A DNA stretch of 64,000 nucleotides from Tersicoccus sp. Bi-70 (GTDB taxonomy: Bacteria > Actinomycetota > Actinomycetes > Actinomycetales > Micrococcaceae): the NCBI RefSeq assembly GCF_001968825.1, contig NZ_MIEU01000012.1, positions 62,001 through 126,000 of the forward strand, read 5' to 3'. Positions 19,425 through 29,045 of this stretch are shown piece after piece. A program made the position numbers and the translations under genes. A model generated the notes under the pieces. It saw only the letters and a list, made by a program, of their open reading frames with translations, had not been told where the DNA came from and ran no database searches. How positions within the stretch are numbered: the first letter of the stretch is position 1; each line of letters opens with the position of its first letter.

Positions 19425-19679
19425 TTACTTCTTGCCGAAGTTCTTGAACCGCTGGTTGAAGCGCTCCACGCGGCCGGCGGAGTCCATGATGCGCTGCTTG
19501 CCCGTGTAGAACGGGTGCGACGCCGACGAGATCTCGACCTCGATGAGGGGGTAGGTCTTGCCGTCCTCCCACTCGGTGGTCTTGTCCGAGCCCACGGTGG
19601 AGCGGGTCAGGAACGAGGTGCCGGAGGCGAGGTCGCGGAACACGACGGCCTGGTACTGGGGGTGGATCTCAGTCTTCAT
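19425..19679 (-). CDS. rpmE2: 50S ribosomal protein L31 type B
   Basis: 84 residues, starting [16 protein letters not shown] with the type B core [19 protein letters not shown]. The CxxC zinc pairs of type A L31 are absent, so this is the zinc-independent paralogue, which in many bacteria replaces the zinc form on the ribosome when zinc is scarce and is then Zur-regulated. I looked for a Zur-like dyad in the ~90 nt between trmH and this gene and saw none, so it may be the constitutive L31 here. GAAGG lies 10 nt upstream of the ATG. Followed by a hairpin terminator. Confidence 0.95.
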   Translation of the reverse strand: MKTEIHPQYQAVVFRDLASGTSFLTRSTVGSDKTTEWEDGKTYPLIEVEISSASHPFYTGKQRIMDSAGRVERFNQRFKNFGKK

Positions 19680-19771
19680 GGGTTCGATACCTTCGCTGTG
19701 CGGGGCTGGATTTGGCCAGACCCTGAATGGTTCGTGGGGACTCGCGCCGAAGCACGGGCCAGCGCTCCACT

Positions 19772-20596
19772 CTACCGCATCGGGCGCGTGTGCCAGAACG
19801 CCACGGCGGCGGCAGCAGCGACGTTGAGCGAGTCGACTCCCCCGCTCATCGGGATGCGCACGACGGCGTCGCACGCCGCGATCGCGTCCGTGCTCAGGCC
19901 GGCCCCCTCCGTGCCCAGGACGAGGGCCAGGCGGTCCAGCTGCGGCAGTGGCGTGCCGTCGACGACGGCGACGTCCAGGTCCTGCGCTCGATCGTCGAGC
20001 GCCAGCGCCGCTGTCGCGAATCCCGCGTCCTTCAGGGACGCGAGACCGTCCGGCCACGCCGTCAGCCGCGCCCACGGCACCTGGAACACGGTGCCCATGC
20101 TCACCCGGACCGAGCGCCGGTACAGCGGGTCCGCGCACCGCGGGGAGAGCAGCACCGCGTCGACGTCGAGCGCGGCGGCCGACCGGAACACCGCCCCCAG
20201 GTTGGTGTGGTCGACGATGTCCTCCGCCACCGCGACCCGGCGTGCGCCGGCCAGCAGGCGGTCGACCGGCACCGGCTCGGGTCGGTGCATGGCCGCCAGC
20301 GCGCCGCGGTGCAGGTGGAAGCCCGTGATCGCCTCGAGCACCGCGGGCGCCCCCACGTAGGCGGGCGCCTCAGGGTGGGCGTCGAGGACGTCCCCGAGGT
20401 CGTCCAGCCACGCGTCGGCGAGGAAGAACGACCGCGGCCGGTGTCCCGCGGCCAGCGCTCGCCGCACCACGGTGGGGCTCTCGGCGATGTAGAGGCCCTC
20501 GACCGGCTCGCGGCGCCGGCGCAGGGCCGCGTCCGTCAGGTTCGTGTAGTCGTGGACCCGGGGATCCGCCGGGTCGGTGATCCGGACGACGCTCAT
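19772..20596 (-). CDS. TrmH/SpoU-family RNA 2'-O-ribose methyltransferase
   Basis: 274 residues. An N-terminal L30e-like substrate-binding domain (about 1-110) precedes the knotted SPOUT domain with the three SpoU motifs: [18 protein letters not shown] (about 125-142), [11 protein letters not shown] (about 228-238) and [19 protein letters not shown] near the C-terminus, which binds S-adenosylmethionine. The target (23S rRNA or tRNA) is not identifiable by eye. It starts 13 nt after the TauE stop with GAGGGGG upstream and therefore probably ends the ABC-TauE-TrmH transcript; a 92-nt gap separates it from rpmE. Confidence 0.88.
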   Translation of the reverse strand: MSVVRITDPADPRVHDYTNLTDAALRRRREPVEGLYIAESPTVVRRALAAGHRPRSFFLADAWLDDLGDVLDAHPEAPAYVGAPAVLEAITGFHLHRGALAAMHRPEPVPVDRLLAGARRVAVAEDIVDHTNLGAVFRSAAALDVDAVLLSPRCADPLYRRSVRVSMGTVFQVPWARLTAWPDGLASLKDAGFATAALALDDRAQDLDVAVVDGTPLPQLDRLALVLGTEGAGLSTDAIAACDAVVRIPMSGGVDSLNVAAAAAVAFWHTRPMR

Positions 20597-20609
20597 GACG
20601 GTCGCCCCC

Positions 20610-21407
20610 TCAGCCGGTGACGAGGCGGGCGATCATCACGCCGAGCGCGACCAGGCCGAGCACGACGATGACGCTCCGCAGCACCACGGGCTTGAGCCGC
20701 CGGCCGATGCGCGCCCCGACGAGGCCGCCGACGGTGGAGCCGATGGCGATGAGCAGCACCGCCCACCAGTCGATCCGACCGAACGCGAAGATCAGGTAGG
20801 AGATCGCCGCGATCATGTTGACCCCGAGCACCAGCACGTTCTTCATCGCGTTGGCGGCCTGGAGGCTGCCGACCATGAAGACCCCGAGGATGCCGACCAG
20901 CAGGATGCCCTGGGCCGCGACGAAGTAGCCGCCGTAGATCCCGGCGAGGAACACGAGCACGTACAGGACGGGCGGCTGGTGCAGGCCCTCCTCACCCGCG
21001 GCGGGTTGCCGGCGTGCCTCCGCGCGGCGGCGCACCCACGCCTGCAGGCGGGGCTGCAGGATGACGAAGGCGAGGGCGATGACGATGAGGAAGGGGGCGA
21101 CGAGTTCGAACACCGACTCGGGCAGGTGCAGCAGCAGGGTGGCGCCCGTGATGCCACCGAGCAGGGACGCCGGCAGCAGCCGGGCCACGAGCCTGCCCAT
21201 GCCCTTCAGCTCGGCCCGGTACCCCAGCGCTCCCGCGGCGTTGCCGGGGATGAGGCCCATCGCGTTGGAGATCGTCGCCGTCACCGGCGGGATGCCCAGC
21301 GCCACCAGCACGGGGAACGTGACCAGCGTGCCGGAGCCGACGATCGAGTTGATCGCGCCGGCCCACAGGCCGGCGATGACGATGAGAGCGGACTCGAGGA
21401 TGCCCAT
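20610..21407 (-). CDS. TauE/SafE-family sulfite exporter-like permease
   Basis: 265 residues with about eight hydrophobic segments in two halves (about 5-130 and 145-265), separated by a short charged loop. The N-terminal signature LWAGAINSIVGSGTLVTFP and the repeat AGIYGGYFVAAQGILLVG are typical of TauE/SafE permeases, which move sulfite, sulfoacetate or similar small anions; the substrate cannot be assigned. Its ATG shares a base with the TGA of the ABC ATPase upstream (TGATG), so the two are translationally coupled, though TauE proteins are not known to need an ATPase. Confidence 0.85.
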   Translation of the reverse strand: MGILESALIVIAGLWAGAINSIVGSGTLVTFPVLVALGIPPVTATISNAMGLIPGNAAGALGYRAELKGMGRLVARLLPASLLGGITGATLLLHLPESVFELVAPFLIVIALAFVILQPRLQAWVRRRAEARRQPAAGEEGLHQPPVLYVLVFLAGIYGGYFVAAQGILLVGILGVFMVGSLQAANAMKNVLVLGVNMIAAISYLIFAFGRIDWWAVLLIAIGSTVGGLVGARIGRRLKPVVLRSVIVVLGLVALGVMIARLVTG

Positions 21408-22192
21408 CAGCGGGCGGCGACCGCGTGCCAGCGATCGCCGTCGCGCGTCAGCCGCAGATCGACGCCGTACGTCTCGCTCAGGTTCTCGCTGGTGAGCACC
21501 TCGTCCAGCGGCCCGGCCGCCACGACGGCGCCGTCGCGCAGGAGCAGCGCGTGGGTGAAGCCGGGAGCGATCTCCTCGACGTGGTGGGTGACCATGACGA
21601 TGGCCGGCGCGTACGGGTCGGCCAGCAGGTCCGCGAGGCGACCGATCAGGTCCTCCCGGCCGCCGACGTCCAGGCCCGCGGCCGGCTCGTCGAGCAGCAG
21701 CAGTTCGGGATCCGTCATCAGGGCCCGCGCGATCAGGACGCGCTTCTGCTCCCCCGAGCTCAGCGTGCCGAAGCGCCGGTCGACCAGGGTGCCCATGCCC
21801 CACTCGCCCAGCAGCTCTCGGGCGCGGTCCTCGTCGAAACCCTCGTAGCGCTCGCGCCACCGCCCGGTGACGCCCCACGCCGCGGTGACCACGGTGTCGA
21901 CGACGCTCTCGTCGGCCGGGATCTGGCCGGCCAGCAGCGCCGACGTCATGCCGATCCGCGGGCGCAGCTCGAAGACGTCCACGGCGCCGAGCCGCTCACC
22001 GAGGATCTCGGCGGTTCCCGACGTCGGGTGCATCCGGGCGCCGGCGATCTGCAGGAGCGTCGACTTCCCGGCTCCGTTGGGGCCGAGCACGATCCACCGG
22101 TCCCCGTCGGAGACGTCCCAGTCCACGGCGTCCAGCAGGGTCTTCTCGCCCCGCACGATGGTCACCGCGTCCAGTTCCAGCACATCACCCAT
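21407..22192 (-). CDS. Stand-alone ABC transporter ATP-binding protein
   Basis: 261 residues, one nucleotide-binding domain: Walker A GPNGAGKST (about 38-46), Q-loop region near MTSALLAGQ (not a canonical Q), signature LSSGEQKR, Walker B LLLLDEPAAGLD, and H-loop VTHHVEEI. It resembles the ATPase subunits of cofactor/metal importers of the ModF/FecE kind, and no permease partner of that kind lies next to it; the adjoining gene encodes a TauE permease instead. A TAGGCT -10 box (22201-22206) ends 8 nt before the ATG, so the mRNA is leaderless or nearly so. Divergent from serB. What it energises is unknown. Confidence 0.82.
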   Translation of the reverse strand: MGDVLELDAVTIVRGEKTLLDAVDWDVSDGDRWIVLGPNGAGKSTLLQIAGARMHPTSGTAEILGERLGAVDVFELRPRIGMTSALLAGQIPADESVVDTVVTAAWGVTGRWRERYEGFDEDRARELLGEWGMGTLVDRRFGTLSSGEQKRVLIARALMTDPELLLLDEPAAGLDVGGREDLIGRLADLLADPYAPAIVMVTHHVEEIAPGFTHALLLRDGAVVAAGPLDEVLTSENLSETYGVDLRLTRDGDRWHAVAAR

Positions 22193-22200
22193 GGGTCAAG

Positions 22201-22206
22201 AGCCTA
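22201..22206 (-). promoter_or_regulatory. Leaderless -10 box for the ABC ATPase gene
   Basis: TAGGCT on the minus strand, 8 nt before the ATG at 22192; no ribosome-binding site between. Confidence 0.5.
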
Positions 22207-22265
22207 GGTCACGCCGACGGCGTTCGACGACGCGGGACGCCGCCCGGGCGGCCGCACCCGCTGGC

Positions 22266-22271
22266 TAGACT
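22266..22271 (+). promoter_or_regulatory. Leaderless -10 box for serB
   Basis: TAGACT, 7 nt before the serB GTG at 22279. There is no room for a ribosome-binding site, which supports leaderless translation and this start codon. Confidence 0.6.
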
Positions 22272-22278
22272 CCCGGGT

Positions 22279-23256
22279 GTGTCTCCCGCCTTCTCCGTGA
22301 TCGCCCTCGCCCCGACCACCCCGGCGCACGCCGGTACCGACCCCACCGACGGCCCCGCCGTCCCCCTGCAGCGCGCCGCTGCTCTGGTCGAGCGTGCGGT
22401 GGCCGAGACCGGGCTCGACCTGCCCGCGCCGGTGCACGGCGGCCGGCCCGACGACGCCGACGGCACCGGGTACGCCTGGACGCGCTGGCCGCTCGGCGAG
22501 CTGGAGGACGCCCCCGCCGCCGCCGCGATGCTCCGGTCCGTGCTGCGCCCCGACCCGGTGGCCCAGGCGGTGCCCGGCGTCGACCTCGCGGTGGTGCCGG
22601 ACGCCCTGCACGACGGCGGGCGGCTGCTGCTGATCATGGACGTCGACTCGACGCTGATCCAGCAGGAGGTGATCGAGATGCTCGCCGCACACGCCGGTCG
22701 CGAGGCCGAGGTCGCCGCGGTGACGGATGCGGCGATGCGCGGGGAACTCGACTTCGCCCAGTCCCTGCACGCTCGGGTCGAGGCGCTGGCCGGGCTCCCG
22801 GTGCGGGTGATCGACGAGGTGGTCGCCCTCGTGCGCCTCTCCCCCGGCGCCGAGCGCCTCGTCGCGGCCCTGCTGGCCGGCGGTCACCACGTGGCGGCCG
22901 TCTCCGGCGGGTTCACCCAGGTGCTGGCCCCGCTCGCCGAGCGTCTGAATCTGACCCACCACCGGGCGAACCGGCTCGGCGTGCGCGACGGCGTGCTGAC
23001 CGGGCGGGTCGAGGGCGACGTCGTCGACCGCGCGGTCAAGGCGGCGAGCCTGCGCGCGTGGGCGACGGCGGGCGACATCGCTCCCGACCACGTGATCGCG
23101 GTCGGGGACGGCGCGAACGACCTCGACATGCTCGCCGCGGCCGGCCTCGCGGTGGCCTACAACGCCAAACCGGCCCTGCGTCACGCCGCCGACGCCCAGC
23201 TCAACCTCCCGCGGCTCGACGCCGTCGGCGCGCTCGCGGGTTTCCCGGGCTTCTGA
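22279..23256 (+). CDS. serB: Phosphoserine phosphatase
   Basis: 325 residues. Dephosphorylates O-phospho-L-serine, the last step of serine synthesis. The HAD catalytic motif MDVDSTL places the nucleophile at Asp121 and the acid/base at Asp123; the cap follows with EVAAVTDAAMRGELDF, motif II is AVSGGFTQVL, and motif III/IV is GDGANDLDML. The N-terminal ~115 residues are the variable SerB extension, poorly conserved and without a clear ACT signature here. The GTG start is fixed by the TAGACT box 7 nt upstream. Monocistronic: the next gene is convergent and only 3 nt separate the stops. Confidence 0.93.
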   Translation: MSPAFSVIALAPTTPAHAGTDPTDGPAVPLQRAAALVERAVAETGLDLPAPVHGGRPDDADGTGYAWTRWPLGELEDAPAAAAMLRSVLRPDPVAQAVPGVDLAVVPDALHDGGRLLLIMDVDSTLIQQEVIEMLAAHAGREAEVAAVTDAAMRGELDFAQSLHARVEALAGLPVRVIDEVVALVRLSPGAERLVAALLAGGHHVAAVSGGFTQVLAPLAERLNLTHHRANRLGVRDGVLTGRVEGDVVDRAVKAASLRAWATAGDIAPDHVIAVGDGANDLDMLAAAGLAVAYNAKPALRHAADAQLNLPRLDAVGALAGFPGF

Positions 23257-23259
23257 GCC

Positions 23260-24039
23260 CTACTTCATGTGCTCGGCGCCGCCCACGTACTCCGTGTAGC
23301 CGGTCGGCACGTCCGCGGTGGCCATCCTCGCCACCTCGGCCGCGAACTCCTCGACGGAGTACAGCTTGCCGGCGTCGCTGCGCCGCTCGTCGAGGGTGCC
23401 GGGACGGGCCCGGTCCAGCAGGGTCGCGGTGACCGTGCCCTCGATCATGTCGCCCGAGACGACGACCAGGCTGATGCCCCGGCCGGTCAGGTCCGGCTGC
23501 CGCTCGCGCAGGGCGTCCTCGCCGGCCCGCTTGGACCGGGCGACCGCCTCGTACTCGGGCATGGTCGGCACCGTCTCGATGAAGTGCGCCTGGTGGCTGG
23601 TGACGAAGACGACGCGGGAGCCGGTGGGCATCGCGGCCACCGCGGCCTCGAGCATGCCGACCTGGGCGTCGCGGTTCAGGCGCATGGCGTAGTCCTCGCC
23701 GAGGTCCGCCTCCATGCCGCCGGAGGCGTTCAGGACGAGCAGGTCGAGGCTGCCGAAGTTCTCGCGGGCCGCGTCGACGAGGGCCTGCGCGCCGCCCTCG
23801 GCGGTCAGGTCCGCCCCGACGGCCACGGCGCGACCGCCCGCGGCCTCGATGCCGGCGACGACCTTGTTGGCGCGCGGCGCCTTCTGCCGGTAGTTGACGA
23901 CGACGCTCGCGCCCTGAGCGGCCAGCAGGCGCGCCACCTCGGCGCCGATGCCGCGGGACGAACCGGTGACGATGGCTGTCTTGCCGGCGAGGGCGCCGGT
24001 CTGGGAATCCGTCGGGGTGGCGGGGTGCTCTTCGGTCAC
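23260..24039 (-). CDS. SDR-family oxidoreductase with atypical Tyr/Lys spacing
   Basis: 259 residues, classical SDR fold: AIVTGSSRGIGAEVARLL (about 20-37), LDLLVLNASGG in place of the usual NNAG, and VFVTSHQAH carrying the Ser. The catalytic Tyr and Lys are not in a YxxxK motif; the region reads MPEYEAVARSKRAGED, giving Tyr-x6-Lys. The frame is clean, so this is not a frameshift. The C-terminal part (EEFAAEVARMATADVPTGYTEYVGG) is typical of SDRs. It is 52 nt downstream of fabG on the same strand and probably in one transcript with it. The position recalls the fabG1-inhA pair of mycobacteria, but the glycine pattern is that of an ordinary SDR and not of an enoyl-ACP reductase. Substrate unknown. 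Confidence 0.8.
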   Translation of the reverse strand: MTEEHPATPTDSQTGALAGKTAIVTGSSRGIGAEVARLLAAQGASVVVNYRQKAPRANKVVAGIEAAGGRAVAVGADLTAEGGAQALVDAARENFGSLDLLVLNASGGMEADLGEDYAMRLNRDAQVGMLEAAVAAMPTGSRVVFVTSHQAHFIETVPTMPEYEAVARSKRAGEDALRERQPDLTGRGISLVVVSGDMIEGTVTATLLDRARPGTLDERRSDAGKLYSVEEFAAEVARMATADVPTGYTEYVGGAEHMK

Positions 24040-24091
24040 GGGGTGCTCCTTGGGGTGGGCGGGTGCGAGGGGGTGTCGGAGGATCGGGCCG

Positions 24092-24880
24092 TCAGTGGCC
24101 CATACCGAGGCCGCCGTCGACGGGGATGACCGCGCCGGAGATGTAGGCGGCCTCGTCCGAGGCGATCCAGCGGACCACCTTCGCGACCTCCTCGGTCTCG
24201 GCGAACCGGCCGGCCGGGATGGACGCCTTGTACTCCTGCTGCTGCTTCTCCGGCAGCTCCGCCGTCATCTCCGTGGTGACGAAGCCGGGGGCGACGACGT
24301 TGGCGGTGATGTTGCGGGAGCCCAGCTCGCGGGTGAGCGAGCGGGCGATGCCGACCAGGCCGGCCTTCGACGCGGCGTAGTTGATCTGCCCCGGCGAGCC
24401 GTAGAGGCCCACGACCGAGGAGATGAGCACGACCCGGCCCTTCCGCAGCCGGATCATGCCACGGGCGGCCCGCTTGACCACGCGGAAGGCGCCGGTGAGG
24501 TTGGTGTCGAGGACGGAGGTGAAGTCCTCCTCGGACATGCGCAGCAGCAGGGTGTCGCGGGTGATGCCGGCATTGGCGACGACCACCTCGACCGGGCCGT
24601 GCTCGGCCTCGATCGTGGTGAATGCGGCGTCGAGGGACGCCGCGTCGGTCACGTCCGCCTGCACGGCGAGCAAGCCGGCGGGCGGCTCGCCGCTGCGGTA
24701 GGTGATGGCCACCCGGTCCCCGTTCGCCCGGAACTCCTCGGCGATGGCCCGGCCGATGCCGCGGTTTCCGCCCGTGACGAGCACGCTGCGCCCGCTCGGC
24801 GCCTGCGCTGTCGTCGACTGCGCTGTGGTCGACTGCTCCTTCGTCGCTTGACCGCTCGTCGCCTGCTCACCCTGTGACAT
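24092..24880 (-). CDS. fabG: 3-oxoacyl-ACP reductase
   Basis: 262 residues; beta-ketoacyl-ACP reductase of type II fatty acid synthesis, NADPH-dependent. Cofactor loop VLVTGGNRGIGRAIAEEF (about 33-50), NAGITRDTLLLRM (about 108), Ser in VLISSVVGLYG and YAASK near 175, and the usual ending SGAVIPVDGGLGMGH. The first ~28 residues (SQGEQATSG, then repeated STTAQ) are low in complexity and absent from most FabG proteins. A strong ribosome-binding site GGAGG lies 6-7 nt before the ATG, and TAGGAT at 24914-24919 is a probable -10 box. Likely first gene of a two-gene unit with the downstream SDR. Confidence 0.9.
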   Translation of the reverse strand: MSQGEQATSGQATKEQSTTAQSTTAQAPSGRSVLVTGGNRGIGRAIAEEFRANGDRVAITYRSGEPPAGLLAVQADVTDAASLDAAFTTIEAEHGPVEVVVANAGITRDTLLLRMSEEDFTSVLDTNLTGAFRVVKRAARGMIRLRKGRVVLISSVVGLYGSPGQINYAASKAGLVGIARSLTRELGSRNITANVVAPGFVTTEMTAELPEKQQQEYKASIPAGRFAETEEVAKVVRWIASDEAAYISGAVIPVDGGLGMGH

Positions 24881-24913
24881 CCGTACCTCCGCAGCTGGAA
24901 AACAATCCCTCCG

Positions 24914-24919
24914 ATCCTA
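24914..24919 (-). promoter_or_regulatory. Candidate -10 box for fabG
   Basis: TAGGAT on the minus strand; predicted +1 near 24907 gives a ~27-nt leader containing GCGGAGG before the fabG ATG at 24880. Confidence 0.5.
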
Positions 24920-24991
24920 CGGGGGCGCCGCCGCGGGCGTCGTTTCCGCCCGTGCGTCCACGGTGGGAGAATGATCGGTAGACGAGACATG

Positions 24992-25492
24992 ATGACGCAG
25001 AATCACTCCGAGAGCCGCGGATCGCATCGCCGCTCCGGCACCCCCGACGTCCACACCATCACCGATGCCCAGCAGTCCCACACCGCGGACATGAACGGGC
25101 GCATGATCCGGTACGCCATCTCGATGGGCATCCGCCTGGTGTGCATCGTGCTCGCGTTCGTGTTCGACGACTGGCTGCGCTGGGTCATGATCGCCGGCGC
25201 GGTCATCCTCCCGTGGGTCGCCGTCGTGATCGCCAATGCCGGCGGCACGGTCGACGTCAGCAACGGCAATTCGTCGACCGTCACGGAGCCCGCGCGCCCG
25301 GCTCTGACCCGGGGCCCCGACCGGGTCGAGGACGAGGTGCTCGACGGCGAGGTGATGGACGACGCGCCGCGCGCCGGCTCCGGATCCCACGCGGCCGCGC
25401 CCGACGACGGCGAGCCGGGGGCCGGCGGGCCACCGCAGGATCAGCACCCGGACCATCACCGGGGCGGGTACCGGCCGGGACCGCCGGCATGA
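24992..25492 (+). CDS. DUF3099-family membrane protein
   Basis: 166 residues. The conserved N-terminal signature is HTITDAQQSHTADMNGRMIR followed by RYAISMGIRLVCIVLAFVF, the first of two transmembrane helices (about 42-58 and 63-83). The rest is a charged, Pro/Gly/His-rich cytoplasmic tail (DRVEDEVLDGEVMDD) of no predicted structure. Function unknown; such proteins are restricted to actinobacteria. I take the ATG at 24992 because TAGACG (24979-24984) lies 7 nt before it; ATGs at 24989 and 24971 are alternatives. The stop overlaps the next start (ATGA), and the unit continues to SURF1, so a role near cytochrome oxidase assembly or the envelope is possible but not shown. Confidence 0.75.
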   Translation: MTQNHSESRGSHRRSGTPDVHTITDAQQSHTADMNGRMIRYAISMGIRLVCIVLAFVFDDWLRWVMIAGAVILPWVAVVIANAGGTVDVSNGNSSTVTEPARPALTRGPDRVEDEVLDGEVMDDAPRAGSGSHAAAPDDGEPGAGGPPQDQHPDHHRGGYRPGPPA

Positions 25493-25755
25493 CCGACCTG
25501 CTCGGCAGTCTCTCCGGGTCGACCGGCCCCGCCGGGCCGGAGGCACCGCAGTGCTCGCGACGCGGCTGCCGGGCGTCCGCCCGGTGGCGGTTGCGCTGGA
25601 ACAACCCGCGGATCCATCCACCCGAGCGGCGCAAGGAGTGGCTCGCCTGCGGCGAGCACCGTGACTGGCTGCAGACCTACCTGACCGAACGCGGACTGTG
25701 GCGCGAGACGCTGCCGCTGGACGGGGCCGACGGGACCGGTGACGCGCGTGCGTGA
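25489..25755 (+). CDS. Small Cys/His protein between DUF3099 and SURF1
   Basis: 88 residues, family not named by me. After a Gly/Ser-rich start comes PQCSRRGCRASARWRLRW, then HPPERRKEWLACGEHRDWL and QTYLTERGLWRETLPL. The C-x4-C pair plus CGEH could form one zinc site (Cys, Cys, Cys, His); the middle is strongly basic with several Trp. No signal peptide or membrane segment. Coupled to DUF3099 by ATGA and overlapping the SURF1 start by 17 nt, so all three are made from one message. A zinc-binding accessory role is inferred from the residue pattern only. Confidence 0.7.
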   Translation: MTDLLGSLSGSTGPAGPEAPQCSRRGCRASARWRLRWNNPRIHPPERRKEWLACGEHRDWLQTYLTERGLWRETLPLDGADGTGDARA

Positions 25756-26623
25756 GTACCGCTTCCTCTTCTCCCCGCAGTGGCTGGGCTGGTTCGGCCT
25801 GGCCGTGCTGTTCGCGATCGTCTGCGCGTTCCTCGGTCACTGGCAGCTGGACCGCCGCACCGAGACGGTCGCCGCGATCGACACCATCGAGCAGAACTAC
25901 GACCACACCCCGCTGCCCTTCGCCCAGGCCGCCGGACAGTTCCGGCAGTTCGACTCCGCCCGGGAGTGGACGCCGGTCCAGATGACCGGCCGCTACCTGG
26001 CCGACCAGACCCGCGTGGTGCGCAACCGGCCGCTGAACGGCCTGCCCGGGTTCGAAGTACTCGTGCCCTTCCGCACCACCGACGGCCCGATCGTCGTGAT
26101 CGACCGCGGGTGGCTGCCGCTGGGCAGCAACGGCGATCCCTCCGCCGTCCCCGCGCCGCCGTCGGGCACCGTCGACGTCGTCGCCCGGCTCAAGCACGCC
26201 GAGGGTCCGCTCGACCGGGGCGCGCCCGCGGGGCAGCTCGCCTCGATCGACCTCACCACCTATGCGGCGCAGGTCGACGGCGCGCTCGGCGCTCCGCTGG
26301 CCACCGGCGCCTACGGGGCCCTGGACGAGGAGAAGCCGGCACCGGCCACGTCCCCCACCGCGTTCCCGCGGCCGTCCCTGGACGAGGGGCCGCACCTCTC
26401 CTACGCCATGCAATGGTTCGCGTTCGGCCTGCTCGGCTTCGTCGGGCTCGGCTACGCCGCCCGCCAGCAGGCGTGGGTCAACCGCAACGGCGGGCTCGAC
26501 GACGACGAGGACATCCCGGCGCACCTGCGCTCCGGTGCGATCCGCAAGCGCCCGCGGCGCCGCACCCGAACCACCGCCGAGGACGAGGAGGACGCGCTGC
26601 TCGACGCCGCCGGCTGGCGTTGA
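25739..26623 (+). CDS. SURF1-family cytochrome oxidase assembly protein
   Basis: 294 residues with the SURF1 plan: an N-terminal transmembrane helix (WLGWFGLAVLFAIVCAFLG, about 14-32) followed directly by HWQLDRR, an extracytoplasmic domain with RPLNGLPGFEVLVPF and VVIDRGWLP, and a C-terminal helix starting LSYAMQWFAFGLLGFVGLGY. Helps insert haem a into cytochrome aa3 oxidase; it fits with ctaA and ctaB elsewhere in the window. The C-terminal ~50 residues are a charged cytoplasmic tail with RKRPRRRTR. GTG start at 25739 overlaps the preceding gene by 17 nt. Converges on the ABC-F gene. Confidence 0.9.
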   Translation: MTRVREYRFLFSPQWLGWFGLAVLFAIVCAFLGHWQLDRRTETVAAIDTIEQNYDHTPLPFAQAAGQFRQFDSAREWTPVQMTGRYLADQTRVVRNRPLNGLPGFEVLVPFRTTDGPIVVIDRGWLPLGSNGDPSAVPAPPSGTVDVVARLKHAEGPLDRGAPAGQLASIDLTTYAAQVDGALGAPLATGAYGALDEEKPAPATSPTAFPRPSLDEGPHLSYAMQWFAFGLLGFVGLGYAARQQAWVNRNGGLDDDEDIPAHLRSGAIRKRPRRRTRTTAEDEEDALLDAAGWR

Positions 26624-26677
26624 CGGCAGCGCCGCCGCTCCCGCTCCCGCGCCGGCCCGAGCCCGGTACCCGGTGCG

Positions 26678-28276
<1,599 letters not shown>

Positions 28277-28352
28277 AGATGAAAGTCCCAACTTGACGGT
28301 GGCTCGGCGGTCGCATCCTTGGATGTGGCACGATGCCTGAGAGAGCCGATCC

Positions 28353-28358
28353 ATTCTA
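28353..28358 (-). promoter_or_regulatory. Candidate -10 box for the ABC-F gene
   Basis: TAGAAT on the minus strand, giving a leader of ~70 nt. The complementary CATTCT (28352-28357) could serve the divergent bioY, whose ATG is 18 nt downstream with GGAG between. Confidence 0.45.
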
Positions 28359-28375
28359 GCCACTGGAGTGCCCCC

Positions 28376-29026
28376 ATGCCCGCGACTCGTGACCGACGTC
28401 CCACTCCGGACACCGGATCTGCCGCGCAGCAGCCGCGACGGCGCGCGCGACGCCGGTGGGACGCCAGTGACCTCTCCCTCATCGGCGTCTTCACCGCGCT
28501 CGTGGCGGCAGCCTCCCTCGCCCCGGCCATTCCGCTGGTCGCCGGCGTGCCCATCACCCTGCAGATGTTCGCCATCATGCTCACCGCGCTGCTCCTCGGC
28601 CCCACCCGCGCGTTCGCGGCCGTCGGGCTCTACGTGCTGCTCGGTCTGGCCGGGCTGCCGATCCTGGCCGGTTTCCGCGGTGGCCTGGCCGTCCTCGCCG
28701 GACCGTCGGCCGGCTACCTGATCGCGTTCCCGTTCGCTGCCGCCCTGACGGGCGCGCTCGCCGCGCTCGTGCTGCGCCGCGGGGGGCCCCGATCCCCCGC
28801 CCTGCGCGCGCTCGCCCTGTTCGGGGCCGTCCTGGCCGGGACGGTGCTGATCGTCCATCCGGCCGGGATCGCCGGCCTGATGCTCAACGCGCGGCTCGCC
28901 TTCCCGGCCGCGGTGACCGCCGACGTCGCATTCCTGCCCGTGGACCTGCTCAAGGGGGCCGTGGCCGTGGCCGTCGCCCTGACCGTGCACCGCGCGTTCC
29001 CGGCGCTGCTCGGGCCGCGGCGGTGA
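28376..29026 (+). CDS. bioY: Biotin ECF transporter S component BioY
   Basis: 216 residues, six hydrophobic segments. After a basic Arg-rich N-terminus (~35 residues, longer than usual) come LIGVFTALVAAASLAPAIP, VPITLQMFAIMLTALLLGP, the BioY signature LYVLLGLAGLPILAGFRGG and GPSAGYLIAFPFAAAL. Captures biotin in the membrane and hands it to the BioM/BioN energising module encoded immediately downstream. ATG at 28376 has GGAG 9 nt upstream. Divergent from the ABC-F gene. 19 nt separate it from bioM. Confidence 0.93.
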   Translation: MPATRDRRPTPDTGSAAQQPRRRARRRWDASDLSLIGVFTALVAAASLAPAIPLVAGVPITLQMFAIMLTALLLGPTRAFAAVGLYVLLGLAGLPILAGFRGGLAVLAGPSAGYLIAFPFAAALTGALAALVLRRGGPRSPALRALALFGAVLAGTVLIVHPAGIAGLMLNARLAFPAAVTADVAFLPVDLLKGAVAVAVALTVHRAFPALLGPRR

Positions 29027-29045
29027 GCGGGTCACCGACCCGGCG

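Noticed and set aside
19680-19771. Zur operator upstream of rpmE type B
   Set aside because: No AT-rich dyad of the Zur type could be found in the gap.
26624-26677. Terminator between SURF1 and ABC-F genes
   Set aside because: The GC-rich stretch has a GGTACC palindrome but no convincing stem-loop.
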